Shown: positions 20,760 to 29,064, numbered from the stretch's first letter. The stretch: DNA of 64,000 bases from Cryobacterium psychrotolerans (GCF_900101115.1 NZ_FNFU01000001.1:124001-188000), one strand, 5' to 3'. Program-made: numbers and translations. The notes: generated by a model from the letters alone, not told the origin.

Positions 20760-21508
20760 ATGCCGTCTGGCACCCGCATGGTTTCCCAGCCGGAACACCT
20801 GGCCGTCTCCGAGCTCGAGGCCGGGGCATCCGTCAACAACCTGGTCGTCACCAACGCCGGGCACCGCCCGATCATCGCGATCGAGGGCGACGTCTTCGAG
20901 GGACGCTGGAGCGGCGCGAACCGGCACCAGGGCACGAGCCGGCGGGCCTCGTACGGCGTGCGCTACGGGCTCAACGACGTGCTCGCCGCCGAGCAGGCCC
21001 AGGCCGCTCGGCCGGCCGGCCGCACCCAGGTGCAGGGCCGGGCACAGGGCGAGGTGTGGGAACGCATCCGTCGCCAGAGGCGCAGAACGGCGCGGTCGAG
21101 GGGCACTCGCTGCTCACCTCGATGGCGATGTCGTCGCGTCGAACGGATGCCGAGCTGCGGCCGGTCACCCGGATTCCCGGCCAGCGCGGCGTGATCATCG
21201 GCATCGGCGGCTACATCGCGGTCGCCGAGTTCTTTGGCGGGCAGAGCGGCCTGGCCGCCCGGTGGGACGGCATCATCGCCGCCGCCCGGTACGAGGCCCA
21301 GCACGCGCAGAACCGCGAGACGCCCGGCTACCTGGCCCGGGACTTCGCGACCCTGCTCGAGCGCACGCCCGTCGGCGACAACCTGGCCGCGCCGGAGCAA
21401 GTGGCGAGCCCGCTCGGCCCGCTGGCCGTGTCGAGCTTCGCGCTCGCGTTCGGCCTGATCCACGCGGCCGTCTTCAACGGCGGCCACCCGGCCCTCGCCA
21501 ACGCCTAA
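20760..21508 (+). pseudogene. Broken DUF6569 (ARPP-1) protein gene
   Basis: Two overlapping frames contain one DUF6569 protein. The first (from 20760) reads HLAVSELEAGASVNNLVVTN and IIAIEGDVFEG, then jumps to RWSGANRHQGTSRRASYGVR; the roughly 30 residues normally between these segments (with the V-P-V-x-C-V-E-x-G-R-W stretch) are missing. After a frameshift near 21075 the second frame carries GHSLLTSMAMSSRRTDAEL, VIIGIGGYIAVAEFFGG and the C-terminus to 21508. The N-terminus also seems cut. DUF6569 proteins have no firm function. Composition is core-like. An internal deletion, a frameshift and a lost 5' end next to the Lamassu operon suggest damage linked to island insertion. A sequencing error could explain the frameshift but not the deletion. 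Confidence 0.62.
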
Positions 21509-21545
21509 GTCACAGCGCCCCAAGACCTCTGACCTGGCCACCGTC

Positions 21546-21776
21546 GTGCTCATTGGTGAAGTGGCGGGGCGTTCGTCAACCACGAGCGACGGCGAAATCG
21601 AACGGGCCGATCCCGGAACTGTCCTGGACGGATTCTCTTCGATCCTTCTTGATATTGAGGATTGTCAGGATGTCCGGGGCCGCTGGAAAATCACGCGGAG
21701 GACGGGCGGCTGGATTCTCTTCCTTGCCGCTGCCGCCGCGGCAATCTCCGCAATCTTGGCGCTTGCGCAGTCCTGA
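21546..21776 (+). CDS. Possible small membrane protein (76 aa)
   Basis: A GTG-started frame with an N-terminal soluble part (GEVAGRSSTTSDGEIERADPG) and one C-terminal hydrophobic helix (GWILFLAAAAAAISAILALAQS). No family is recognised and no clear ribosome-binding site is present. It fills the gap between the DUF6569 remnant and the convergent mrr gene. It may be a true small single-pass protein or chance coding. Confidence 0.3.
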   Translation: MLIGEVAGRSSTTSDGEIERADPGTVLDGFSSILLDIEDCQDVRGRWKITRRTGGWILFLAAAAAAISAILALAQS

Positions 21777-21803
21777 CTGGGGCCCATACCCGCTGGTACA
21801 ACC

Positions 21804-22748
21804 TCAATCAAAGAAGTCCTCGTCGACCTCAACGACCTCGTATGTCTGAGTCACTTGAACTCCGACGCAGTACTTAATCATCAAGCTGGCAAGGCGTGGA
21901 CCGTCGATGAGGATGATGCGAGTAGAGACGCTGCTCGCATATCCTCTTGCCTTCTCGGTGAAGGCACTTGTCGTGATGAAGACCCCCTTGGATGCCGCGA
22001 CCCCATGCAACGCGCCAACGAACGCTTGGATCGCCTCTCGTCCAACATTGTTTCCGTCGGCATACCGCTTTGCCTGGATGTAGACGCGATCAAGTCCGAG
22101 GGGGTCCTGGTCGATGACCCCGTCGACACCGCCGTCACTGGTTCCGCCGATGCGCCGTCCCCGCTGCTCTGCGCCTCCGTAGCCCATCTTCAGAAGCACG
22201 CTCACGACTGCCGTTTCAAAGAAGTCGGGATGACTTACACGCAGGCGATCTAGCAGGGAATCTGCCACGTCACTGTTAATTCGTCCGATCGCGTCTTCGA
22301 TCTGTTCAACGGGCTCGATGATTTCGTGTGTGGCAACAAGCGGCTTAGTTGAGGGGCTAGGCATCGGCGGTGCTTCTATGTACTTCTTTGGCCAGTACGG
22401 AGCAAACGTCGTGCGCGCGGTTGAGTAGTCGGCAAGTCCCTCAGGATGGGCGGCCAGCCACGCTCGACCATCCTCCGTGATTCGGTATTGGGCGCGTGAT
22501 GGTCGCTCGATCCAGTTCGCTTTCGCGAGATGTGTGATCGCCCAGCCAGCACGTTGCTCGCACCGAAGCGCTCCCGAAGTCAGGGTTTCGAGAAGAGCAA
22601 CCTCGCTCAGGTTTGCGTTATCAACAGCTTTCCGCGTGAGCTCTCTCCGGCTCAGAGTTGCGCCATCAGCGAGTGCGCGGAGCGTGTGGATGATGAATGC
22701 GGGCCAGATCGGCACTTGTGATTCGGACTGCAGGTCATCATCAAGCAA
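21804..22748 (-). CDS. mrr: Mrr-type restriction endonuclease
   Basis: A protein of about 314 aa with an N-terminal winged-helix Mrr_N domain (VPIWPAFIIHTLRALADGATLSRREL) and a C-terminal PD-(D/E)XK Mrr_cat domain. The catalytic segment reads GGTSDGGVDGVIDQDPLG followed by VYIQAKRY, i.e. D-x(n)-Q-x-K, and is preceded by VVSVLLKMGYGGAEQ. Mrr enzymes are type IV: they cut DNA carrying foreign methylation and need no methylase. TTG 22748 is taken as start because GAGAGG lies about 7 nt upstream; the frame continues further without a signal. The gene lies between a broken DUF6569 gene and higBA, and its composition is lower in G+C than the genes to the right, consistent with acquisition. Confidence 0.85.
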   Translation of the reverse strand: MLDDDLQSESQVPIWPAFIIHTLRALADGATLSRRELTRKAVDNANLSEVALLETLTSGALRCEQRAGWAITHLAKANWIERPSRAQYRITEDGRAWLAAHPEGLADYSTARTTFAPYWPKKYIEAPPMPSPSTKPLVATHEIIEPVEQIEDAIGRINSDVADSLLDRLRVSHPDFFETAVVSVLLKMGYGGAEQRGRRIGGTSDGGVDGVIDQDPLGLDRVYIQAKRYADGNNVGREAIQAFVGALHGVAASKGVFITTSAFTEKARGYASSVSTRIILIDGPRLASLMIKYCVGVQVTQTYEVVEVDEDFFD

Positions 22749-22842
22749 GGGAGATCCTCTCAAGCGGTCTGGGCCCCTGAAGCTTACCGATTGTCGCCTT
22801 TCGGCTCCGGTTGTGTAGACGTGGCGCACCGTATTCTCTCGC

Positions 22843-22852
22843 TATACGTATA
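22843..22852. promoter_or_regulatory. Possible HigA operator palindrome
   Basis: A perfect 10-bp palindrome, tatacgtata, 22 bp before the higB start. Toxin-antitoxin operons of this type are usually repressed by HigA binding an AT-rich palindrome overlapping the promoter. The position fits, but the site is short and no second copy is seen. Confidence 0.4.
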
Positions 22853-22873
22853 CCAAGATGATACGCTTGTTCT

Positions 22874-23167
22874 GTGATCAGGTCGTTTCGACACAAGGGG
22901 CTTGCCAGGTTCTTCGCGTCGGGAAGCAAGGCGGGCATCCGCCCGGATCACGCCGCGAAGCTGCAGCGGCAACTCGCTGTGCTCGACCACGCCGTGTCGA
23001 TTGGTGACATACCGCCTTCATGGCGGCCGCATGAGCTGCACGGGGAGGGCGAATCGGGGCGCAACGTCGAGGGGCATTACGCGATTTGGGTGTCCGGGAA
23101 TTGGCGCCTCACCTTCGCGTTTGAGGGCACGGATGTCGTGCTCCTCGACTACGTGGATTACCACTGA
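22874..23167 (+). CDS. higB: HigB-type toxin (RelE/HigB, plasmid maintenance killer family)
   Basis: A 97-aa protein opening MIRSFRHKGLARFFASGSKAGI, the typical HigB N-terminus, with a conserved LQRQLAVLDHA helix, PSWRPHELHGE and the core strand GHYAIWVSGNWRLTFAFE. The family comprises ribosome-dependent mRNA endonucleases. The GTG start 22874 is used; no strong ribosome-binding site is visible. It is the first gene of a toxin-first operon followed 43 bp later by higA, as usual for higBA. The length matches the family, and the key Arg/Trp core near W-R-L-T-F is present. The pair sits at the right border of the defence region. Confidence 0.9.
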   Translation: MIRSFRHKGLARFFASGSKAGIRPDHAAKLQRQLAVLDHAVSIGDIPPSWRPHELHGEGESGRNVEGHYAIWVSGNWRLTFAFEGTDVVLLDYVDYH

Positions 23168-23210
23168 ACCAAGTCGACCAGCCAAATCGACCAGGAAGGA
23201 CCGAACGAAA

Positions 23211-23486
23211 ATGACCGCAATGCACAACCCTCCGCATCCGGGCCTGCTCCTTGAGGACTATCTCGGCGAGGTCAGCCTGGCCGAGGCCGCACGACGCCTC
23301 GGCGTTACTCGGGCGACGCTTTCTCGCATCCGTCACGGCCACTCTGCCGTGACGGCGGACATGGCAGTGCGCCTCAGCCTGCTTCTGGGAACGAGCGCGG
23401 AACTCTGGCTGGGAATGCAGGGTGCCTACGACCTGTGGAATGAACGGCAGAAGCCACGGCCGGAGGTGCTTCCACTCGCAGGTTAG
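23211..23486 (+). CDS. higA: HigA-type antitoxin (XRE-family HTH)
   Basis: A 91-aa protein with the HigA signature: NPPHPGLLLEDYL at the N-terminus, then a helix-turn-helix SLAEAARRLGVTRATLSRIRHGHSAV (about residues 23-48) and the conserved MAVRLSLLLGTSAELWLGMQGAYDLW. It neutralises HigB and represses the operon. ATG 23211 is chosen; AGGAAGGA lies 10 nt upstream. The gene follows higB by 43 bp on the same strand. Confidence 0.92.
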   Translation: MTAMHNPPHPGLLLEDYLGEVSLAEAARRLGVTRATLSRIRHGHSAVTADMAVRLSLLLGTSAELWLGMQGAYDLWNERQKPRPEVLPLAG

Positions 23487-23685
23487 GCCTACGTGGTCGC
23501 GGTAGCCGGGGGTCGCCAGGCCCATGCGGCGTGCCGAAGCCTCGTTGCGCTGCAGACGGAGGGTGACCAGATTGCCGTCGCCTGCGCACGTGTCCCGGGC
23601 CCTCGATCGCTGCCCGGTGGTGTGGTGGCAGTCGCCCGCGCCGTAGTTCAGGGAACATTCCACCGCCGGGCGCGTTGTGCCTGAC

Positions 23686-24714
23686 ATGAAAGCCATTGTG
23701 TACAGCCAGACCGGTGACCCGTCCGTGCTCCACCTCGTCGATCGGCCGGTGAGCGAACCGGGTGCCGGCGAGGTTCGGGTGCGGATTGTGGTCAGTGGCG
23801 TGAACCCGACCGACTGGAAGTCGCGCCGCGGCTCAGCGCCGGGCGAGGCGCTCCCGTTCGACGAGGTCGTGCCAGGCCAGGACGGCGCCGGCATCGTGGA
23901 GGCGGTCGGCGCCGGAGTGCAGCACGTCACGGTGGGCGACCGGGTCTGGCTGGCGCTCGCCGCCTACCAGCGCGCGCACAGCGGCAGTGCCCAGGAGCAC
24001 GCGGTGCTTCCCGCCGACCGGGTCTTCGCGCTGCCGGCGAATGCGAGCTTCGACCAGGGTGCGAGCCTCGGGGTGCCGGCGATCACGGCGTACCGCGCGC
24101 TGACCGTGGCCGAGGACGGACCGCGCCGGCTGCACCCGGGCGCCCTGGCCGGCAAGGTCGTGCTCGTGGCCGGCGGCGCAGGCGCGGTCGGGCACGCCGC
24201 GATCCAGCTCGCCCGGTGGGCGGGGGCATCCGTCATCACGACCGTGAGCGGACCGGCGAAGGCGGCGCTCGCCACGGCCGCCGGCGCGCAGCACGTTCTG
24301 AACTACACCGACTCGGACATCGTCGCCCAGATCCGGCAGATTGCCCCGGATGGCGTTGATCTCGTTGTCGAAGTCGCCCCCGCCCAGAATTCGCAGCTCG
24401 ATCTCGCCGTGATCCGCAATCGCGGGTCGATCGCGGTCTACGCCAACAACGGCGGCGACCAGATGACGCTCGACGTGCGCAAACATTTCAGCCTCAACGT
24501 TCGCTACCAGTTCCTGCTGCTCTACACGGTGGGCGCCGACGTGATTCGGGCGGCCGCCGAGGACATCAACGCCGCCCTCCGCGATGGCGCCCTGGCCGTG
24601 GGGGAGGAGGCGGGGCTGCCCCTGCACCGGGTGGACCTGGCGCACACTGCGGATGCCCATGCCCTGGTCGAGAGCGCCGCCGTCGGGAAGGTGCTGATCG
24701 ACGTCTCGCACTAG
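23686..24714 (+). CDS. NADPH:quinone reductase, zeta-crystallin-type MDR
   Basis: A 342-aa zinc-independent medium-chain dehydrogenase/reductase. It has the GroES-like N-terminal domain (MKAIVYSQTGDPSVLHL, then VSGVNPTDWKSRRG) and a Rossmann domain with VLVAGGAGAVGHAAIQLARWAGA, the A-x-G-x-V-G nucleotide motif. No structural or catalytic zinc cysteines are visible, as in quinone reductases. The product likely reduces quinones or enones with NADPH in the cytoplasm. ATG 23686 is the natural start; a GTG three codons upstream is possible. The 199 bp between higA and this gene show no gene or clear repeat. It converges on the AHSA1 gene across a long hairpin. Confidence 0.88.
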   Translation: MKAIVYSQTGDPSVLHLVDRPVSEPGAGEVRVRIVVSGVNPTDWKSRRGSAPGEALPFDEVVPGQDGAGIVEAVGAGVQHVTVGDRVWLALAAYQRAHSGSAQEHAVLPADRVFALPANASFDQGASLGVPAITAYRALTVAEDGPRRLHPGALAGKVVLVAGGAGAVGHAAIQLARWAGASVITTVSGPAKAALATAAGAQHVLNYTDSDIVAQIRQIAPDGVDLVVEVAPAQNSQLDLAVIRNRGSIAVYANNGGDQMTLDVRKHFSLNVRYQFLLLYTVGADVIRAAAEDINAALRDGALAVGEEAGLPLHRVDLAHTADAHALVESAAVGKVLIDVSH

Positions 24715-24715
24715 C

Positions 24716-24778
24716 CCGCGAAACCGCAGTTGTGCGCGTCATTCGGGCGTTTTAGCGCACACAACTGCGGTTTCGCGG
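24716..24778. repeat. 63-bp imperfect palindrome (family C), possible bidirectional terminator
   Basis: Arms of 22 and 24 nt (starting ccgcgaaaccgcagttgtg) surround a 17-nt loop with a 2-nt bulge. It lies exactly between two convergent genes (stops at 24714 and 24791). It resembles the 59-bp families in layout but shares no arm sequence with them, and only one copy was seen. There is no U-tract, so intrinsic termination is uncertain. Confidence 0.7.
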
Positions 24779-24790
24779 CTCGACCACCGG

Positions 24791-25273
24791 CTACTCGACC
24801 ACCGGCGCGATCAACTCCAGCGCCTCCCGCATCCCCTCGATCCGCTGCTCGGTGTTGTCGAGGTCGTCGAAGTAGACGCCCTGCTCGGTGAGGGTTAGGC
24901 GGGTGCCGGCATCCGTCGGCGTCAGCACGATGGAGGTGAGCGACACCGACAGCCGTGCGCCGTCGACGCGCATCTCGTAGCTGTACACGATCCGCAGGTT
25001 CTCGACGATCTCGTGGTACGTGCCGTCGAACCGGGAGACCAGGCCTTCCGGCCCGAACCGGCCCTCGTTGACCTCGCGGCCGCCCTCCCGGAAGTCCAGG
25101 GCCGACTCGATCAAACGCCACGGCTCGGGGCCGTCGAACCACTTCGACTTCATCGCCGGGTCGGCGAAGGCCTGGAACACCTTGGCGACCGGGGCCTTGT
25201 ACTCGCGCTCGAGTTCGAAGGTCGAATGCGTTAGCTTTCGTTCGGTCAGCGGGCGTTCGGATGGCATGGTCAT
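24791..25273 (-). CDS. SRPBCC/AHSA1-domain protein
   Basis: A 160-aa START-like protein of the activator-of-Hsp90-homologue (AHSA1, DUF-SRPBCC) group. Typical segments are FELEREYKAPVAKVFQAFADP, KSKWFDGPEPWR, DFREGGREVNEGRF and the C-terminal TRLTLTEQGVYFDDLD followed by a long helix. The fold binds hydrophobic small molecules; substrates in bacterial members are largely unknown. It is the second gene after an ArsR regulator with a 33-bp gap, a very common pairing in actinobacteria, so both are probably one autoregulated operon. Confidence 0.88.
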   Translation of the reverse strand: MTMPSERPLTERKLTHSTFELEREYKAPVAKVFQAFADPAMKSKWFDGPEPWRLIESALDFREGGREVNEGRFGPEGLVSRFDGTYHEIVENLRIVYSYEMRVDGARLSVSLTSIVLTPTDAGTRLTLTEQGVYFDDLDNTEQRIEGMREALELIAPVVE

Positions 25274-25306
25274 TTTTCTCTCCTTGTCGTGTGTAGCGAT
25301 GGTCGG

Positions 25307-25630
25307 TCAGTCCTCGTCGAGCAGCGCCCCGAGCCGGTCGAGCCGGCTCTCCCAGGTCGTGCGGCGCTCGGCGATCCAGTCCTCGGCGGAGCGCAGCGCG
25401 GCCGGGTCGATCCGGCAGGTGCGCACCCGGCCCTCCTTCTGCGTGCGCACGAGCCCGCTCTGCTCGAGCACCTTGAGGTGCTGCATCACGGCGGCCAGCG
25501 TCATCGCGAACGGCCGGGCGAGGTCAGAGACGGATGCCGGCCCGCGCGTCATCCGGTCCACCATCGCGCGCCGCGTGGGGTCGGCCAGCGCCTGGAACAT
25601 GAGGTTGAGGTCGGGTGATTCCTTAAGCAT
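25307..25630 (-). CDS. ArsR-family transcriptional regulator
   Basis: A 107-aa winged-helix protein: LMFQALADPTRRAMVDRM, VSDLARPFAMTLAAVMQHLKVLEQSGLVRTQKEGRVRTCRI. This is the ArsR subgroup paired with AHSA1 proteins, without the metal-binding cysteines of SmtB/ArsR metal sensors. It probably represses its own operon and responds to an unknown signal. The ATG start follows an AT-rich promoter-like stretch directly upstream. Confidence 0.9.
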   Translation of the reverse strand: MLKESPDLNLMFQALADPTRRAMVDRMTRGPASVSDLARPFAMTLAAVMQHLKVLEQSGLVRTQKEGRVRTCRIDPAALRSAEDWIAERRTTWESRLDRLGALLDED

Positions 25631-25632
25631 GT

Positions 25633-25666
25633 ACTAAAGTAAAGCACTTGCTATAGTGTTGCGCAA
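25633..25666 (-). promoter_or_regulatory. Likely promoter/operator of the ArsR-AHSA1 operon
   Basis: This stretch is strikingly AT-rich for the region and contains CACT-N6-AGTG dyad symmetry with overlapping actaaagtaaag. It sits immediately before the arsR-type start, where self-repression would be expected. The exact -10/-35 elements are not clear. Confidence 0.4.
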
Positions 25667-25730
25667 GACCCCCGTGCGATTCGGAGCACCCGTATCTCTG
25701 AGAGGCTGGAGGTTTGCAATCGCCCGTACT

Positions 25731-25767
25731 CCGGGCATCCGAATGCCCGAATGCCGGGCATCCGAAT
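25731..25767. repeat. Two 14-bp direct repeats before putP
   Basis: The sequence ccgggcatccgaat occurs at 25731-25744 and 25754-25767, 11 nt before the putP GTG. It is a leader repeat of unknown significance and could be a binding site for a regulator or a slippage product. Confidence 0.55.
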
Positions 25768-25778
25768 AAAGGAATCCA

Positions 25779-27311
25779 GTGACGGATCAGTTCTTCCAGC
25801 TCGTAGCCATTACTTTGTATCTCGCCGCCATGCTCGCGATCGGCTGGTTTGCCTACAGGCAGACCAACGATCTCGACGACTACATGCTTGCCGGCCGCGG
25901 CCTGAAGCCCGGCGTCGCGGCGCTGAGCGCGGGCGCGTCAGACATGTCCGGCTGGCTCCTGCTGGGCCTCCCCGGCGCGATCTACGTGTCCGGCCTGGTG
26001 GAGGCGTGGATCGCCATCGGCCTGACCATCGGAGCCTGGCTGAACTGGAAGTTCGTGGCCCCGCGGCTGCGCTCTTACACGCACGTCGCCAACGACTCCA
26101 TCACCATCCCGAGCTTCTTCGAGAACCGGCTCAAGGACACGACCCGACTGCTGCGCATTGTCTCGGGCCTGATCATCCTGGTGTTCTTCACCTTCTATGT
26201 GTCGTCCGGCATGGTTGCCGGCGGCGTGTTCTTCGAGAACTCGTTCGGCTCCACCTTCCTGACCGGCATGCTGATCGTCGCCGGAGTCACCCTGCTGTAC
26301 ACGCTGTTCGGCGGGTTCCTCGGCGCCACCCTCACCGACGTGGCCCAGGGCATCCTCATGCTCGTCGCGCTCGTCGTCGTCCCCGTGGTGGCCCTCAACG
26401 CCACCGGCGGCATCACCGCAACCCTCGACTCCATCCGCGAGGTGAACCCCGACCTGCTCTCCCTGACCGCCGGCGGATCCGTGCTGGGCGTCATCTCCGC
26501 CGCGGCCTGGGGCCTCGGCTACGTGGGCCAGCCGCACATCATCGTGCGCTTCATGGCCCTGCGCACCCCGCAGGACGCCAGGGCCGGACGCCGGATCGGC
26601 ATCGGCTGGATGATCGCCACCGCCCTCGGCGCCGTGGCCACCGCGCTCATCGGCATCGCGTACTTCCAGCAGCACCCCGAGGTGACCCTGGATAACCCGG
26701 AAACGGTCTTCCTGCTGCTCTCGCAGATCCTGTTCCACCCGTTCGTCGCCGGCCTGGTGCTGGCCGCAGTGCTGGCCGCCATCATGAGCACCATCTCGTC
26801 GCAGCTGATCGTCTGCTCCTCGGCGCTGGTGGAAGACCTGTACAAGATCGTGGGCAAGAAGGATGCCTCGCCCAAGCAGATGATCATGCTCGGACGACTC
26901 GGTGTGCTGCTCGTCGCGATCGTCGCCGGTGTGATTGCGCTCAACCGCGATGCGACCATCCTGGAACTGGTCGGCTTCGCCTGGGCCGGTTTCGGCGCTG
27001 CCTTCGGACCCGTGGTGCTGCTCTCCCTGTACTGGAAGAAGCTCTCCACCTGGGGTGCGCTGGCCTCGATGGTCACCGGTGCCGTCGTCGTCTTCGTCTG
27101 GGGCAACTCCCCGCTGAGCGACACCATGTACGAGATCGTCCCCGGCTTCATCGCCAGCCTGCTGGTTGCCGTCGTCGTCTCCCTGCTCACGTACAAGCCG
27201 TCCACCGAGATCGACGCCGAATTCGACGCCGCCGTGGCGCAGGCCCGCCACGACTACAAGGTGCCGGAGACGGCCGCAGTCGAGGACAGCACGGCAACGC
27301 GCACCGTTTAG
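25779..27311 (+). CDS. putP: Sodium/proline symporter PutP
   Basis: A 510-aa SSS-family transporter with about 13 hydrophobic helices. The N-terminus (AITLYLAAMLAIGWFAYRQTNDLDDYMLAGRGLKPGVAALSAGASDMSGWLLLGLPGA) is nearly diagnostic for PutP: the LAGR loop and the S-A-G-A-S-D-M-S-G-W-L segment of helix 2, which carries Na+ and proline ligands. It imports proline with sodium across the cytoplasmic membrane. GTG 25779 is the start, preceded by AAAGGA 5 nt upstream. The last 30 residues form a charged cytoplasmic tail. It is a single-gene unit; a large hairpin follows. Confidence 0.92.
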   Translation: MTDQFFQLVAITLYLAAMLAIGWFAYRQTNDLDDYMLAGRGLKPGVAALSAGASDMSGWLLLGLPGAIYVSGLVEAWIAIGLTIGAWLNWKFVAPRLRSYTHVANDSITIPSFFENRLKDTTRLLRIVSGLIILVFFTFYVSSGMVAGGVFFENSFGSTFLTGMLIVAGVTLLYTLFGGFLGATLTDVAQGILMLVALVVVPVVALNATGGITATLDSIREVNPDLLSLTAGGSVLGVISAAAWGLGYVGQPHIIVRFMALRTPQDARAGRRIGIGWMIATALGAVATALIGIAYFQQHPEVTLDNPETVFLLLSQILFHPFVAGLVLAAVLAAIMSTISSQLIVCSSALVEDLYKIVGKKDASPKQMIMLGRLGVLLVAIVAGVIALNRDATILELVGFAWAGFGAAFGPVVLLSLYWKKLSTWGALASMVTGAVVVFVWGNSPLSDTMYEIVPGFIASLLVAVVVSLLTYKPSTEIDAEFDAAVAQARHDYKVPETAAVEDSTATRTV

Positions 27312-27329
27312 CACCACCTGGCACCACCC

Positions 27330-27384
27330 ATGACAACGGCACCCGCCGCCGGCCCATCACGGTCGCGGATGGGTGCCGTCGTCA
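27330..27384 (+). terminator. Terminator-like hairpin after putP
   Basis: Arms atgacaacggcaccc (27330-27344) and gggtgccgtcgtcat (27370-27384) pair over 15 bp with one mismatch; the 25-nt loop can fold further. It starts 18 nt after the putP stop. It lacks a T-run, as is common for actinobacterial hairpins. Confidence 0.55.
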
Positions 27385-27546
27385 TCTGCGCCACGGATGC
27401 GCGCACCGAATCGGGAATCCCGCCAATTCGGCCGCGCCACACGGAATGAATCCGTCGGAACGCGGGTTCCTCCTTCTATGCCCGAGGCTCCGGCCCGGCG
27501 GGAACGCCTGAACACTTCTTGACCGCACTCCTCGACGGGACCTCTT

Positions 27547-29064
27547 TTGTCTGAAACCGCCACCGCCGCAACGAGCGAAGCGACCGAAACGGCCGAAGCA
27601 ACCGCCGCATCCGCCGCCGACCAGGCCCTGAACACCCGCAACCGCCTGGTCATCACCCTGCTGCTGATCTCGACCTTCGTCGTGATCCTCAACGAGACGA
27701 TCATGGGCGTCGCCCTGCCGCGCCTGATGACCGACCTCGCCATCACGGCCAGCGCCGCGCAGTGGCTCACCTCGGCATTCATGCTCACGATGGCCGTCGT
27801 CATCCCGGTCACCGGATTCCTGCTGCAGCGCTTCCACACCCGGCCCGTGTTCATCGCGGCGATGTCGCTGTTCAGCACGGGCACGCTGATCGCGGCCCTC
27901 GCCCCGGGCTTCGAGGTGCTCCTGGCCGCCCGGGTCGTGCAGGCCACCGGCACGGCGATCATGTTCCCGCTGCTGCTGACCACGGTGATGACGCTCGTGC
28001 CGCCGGCGCACCTCGGCCGCATGATGGGCAACATCTCCATCGTCATCTCGGTCGCCCCGGCGATCGGGCCCACCATCTCCGGCGCCATCCTCAGCGTGCT
28101 CGACTGGCGCTGGATGTTCATCCTCGTGCTGCCCATCGCCCTGACCGCCCTGACCGTGGGCGGCACGCTGATGAAGAACGTGACCACCCCGCGCAAGACC
28201 CCGATCGACGTGTTCTCGGTGATCCTGTCGGCCTTCGGCTTTGGCGGGCTCGTCTACGGCCTGAGCAACCTCGGCGCGGCATCCGGCGGCATCGGTTCGG
28301 TCTCCGGCTGGCTGCCGCTGGCGGTCGGCGCGATCGCCCTGACCCTGTTCATCCTGCGCCAGCTCCGGCTGCAGCAGAGCGACCGCGCCCTGCTCGACCT
28401 GCGCACCTTCGGCTCGCGCACCTTCACGTTCGCGATCGTGATGATGGCGATCAGCATGATGGCCCTGTTCGGCACGATCATCCTGCTGCCGATCTACACC
28501 CAGACAGTGCTCGGACTCAGCTCCCTGCAGGCCGGACTGCTTCTGCTGCCCGGCGGCCTCGTGATGGGCCTGCTCGCCCCGATCGTCGGGCGCCTCTACG
28601 ACCGGTCGGGGCCGACACGGCTGCTGATCACCGGCTCCACCATCGTCAGTGCCGTGTTCTGGTCGATGACCATGCTCGGTGCGAACAGCTCGCCGTGGCT
28701 GGTGCTCGCCGCCCACGTCACCCTGAGCTTCGGCCTGGCCCTGCTCTTCACGCCCCTGTTCACCGCGGGGCTGGGTGCCGTGCGCCCCGAGCTGTACTCG
28801 CACGGCAGCGCCATGGTCGGCACCGTGCAGCAACTCTCGGGCGCGGTGGGCACGGCCCTGTTCGTGACCGTGATGGCATCCGTTGCCGCAACGAGCCTGG
28901 CCGGCGGGGCAACGGATGTCGCCGCCAGCGCAACCGGCATCCACGCGGCATTCCTCTGCGGAGCGGTGATCTCGCTCTTCGCGATCCCCGCAGCGTTCTT
29001 CATCCGGCGGCCGGCGCAGGACGAGCTGCCCGCAGGCGCTCCGGCGCTCCCGCACCAGGGCTAG
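27547..29064 (+). CDS. DHA2-type MFS drug exporter (EmrB/QacA family)
   Basis: A 505-aa protein with an Ala/Thr/Glu-rich N-terminal tail (about 30 residues) and 14 predicted membrane helices. The DHA2 signatures are visible: ILNETIMGVALPRLMTDL in helix 1 (motif D1), QWLTSAFMLTMAVVIPVTGFL, then RVVQATGTAIMFPLLLTTVM and the motif C-like ISVAPAIGPTISGAILSVLDWRWMF. Such proteins export drugs or cationic toxins using the proton gradient. The start is TTG 27547 with a weak upstream site. It is monocistronic, followed 50 bp later by the wax ester synthase gene on the same strand; co-transcription is possible. Confidence 0.88.
   Translation: MSETATAATSEATETAEATAASAADQALNTRNRLVITLLLISTFVVILNETIMGVALPRLMTDLAITASAAQWLTSAFMLTMAVVIPVTGFLLQRFHTRPVFIAAMSLFSTGTLIAALAPGFEVLLAARVVQATGTAIMFPLLLTTVMTLVPPAHLGRMMGNISIVISVAPAIGPTISGAILSVLDWRWMFILVLPIALTALTVGGTLMKNVTTPRKTPIDVFSVILSAFGFGGLVYGLSNLGAASGGIGSVSGWLPLAVGAIALTLFILRQLRLQQSDRALLDLRTFGSRTFTFAIVMMAISMMALFGTIILLPIYTQTVLGLSSLQAGLLLLPGGLVMGLLAPIVGRLYDRSGPTRLLITGSTIVSAVFWSMTMLGANSSPWLVLAAHVTLSFGLALLFTPLFTAGLGAVRPELYSHGSAMVGTVQQLSGAVGTALFVTVMASVAATSLAGGATDVAASATGIHAAFLCGAVISLFAIPAAFFIRRPAQDELPAGAPALPHQG

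Noticed and set aside
23487..23685. Possible minus-strand coding remnant between higA and the quinone reductase gene
   Set aside because: A short open stretch is present but has no start signal or recognisable family.
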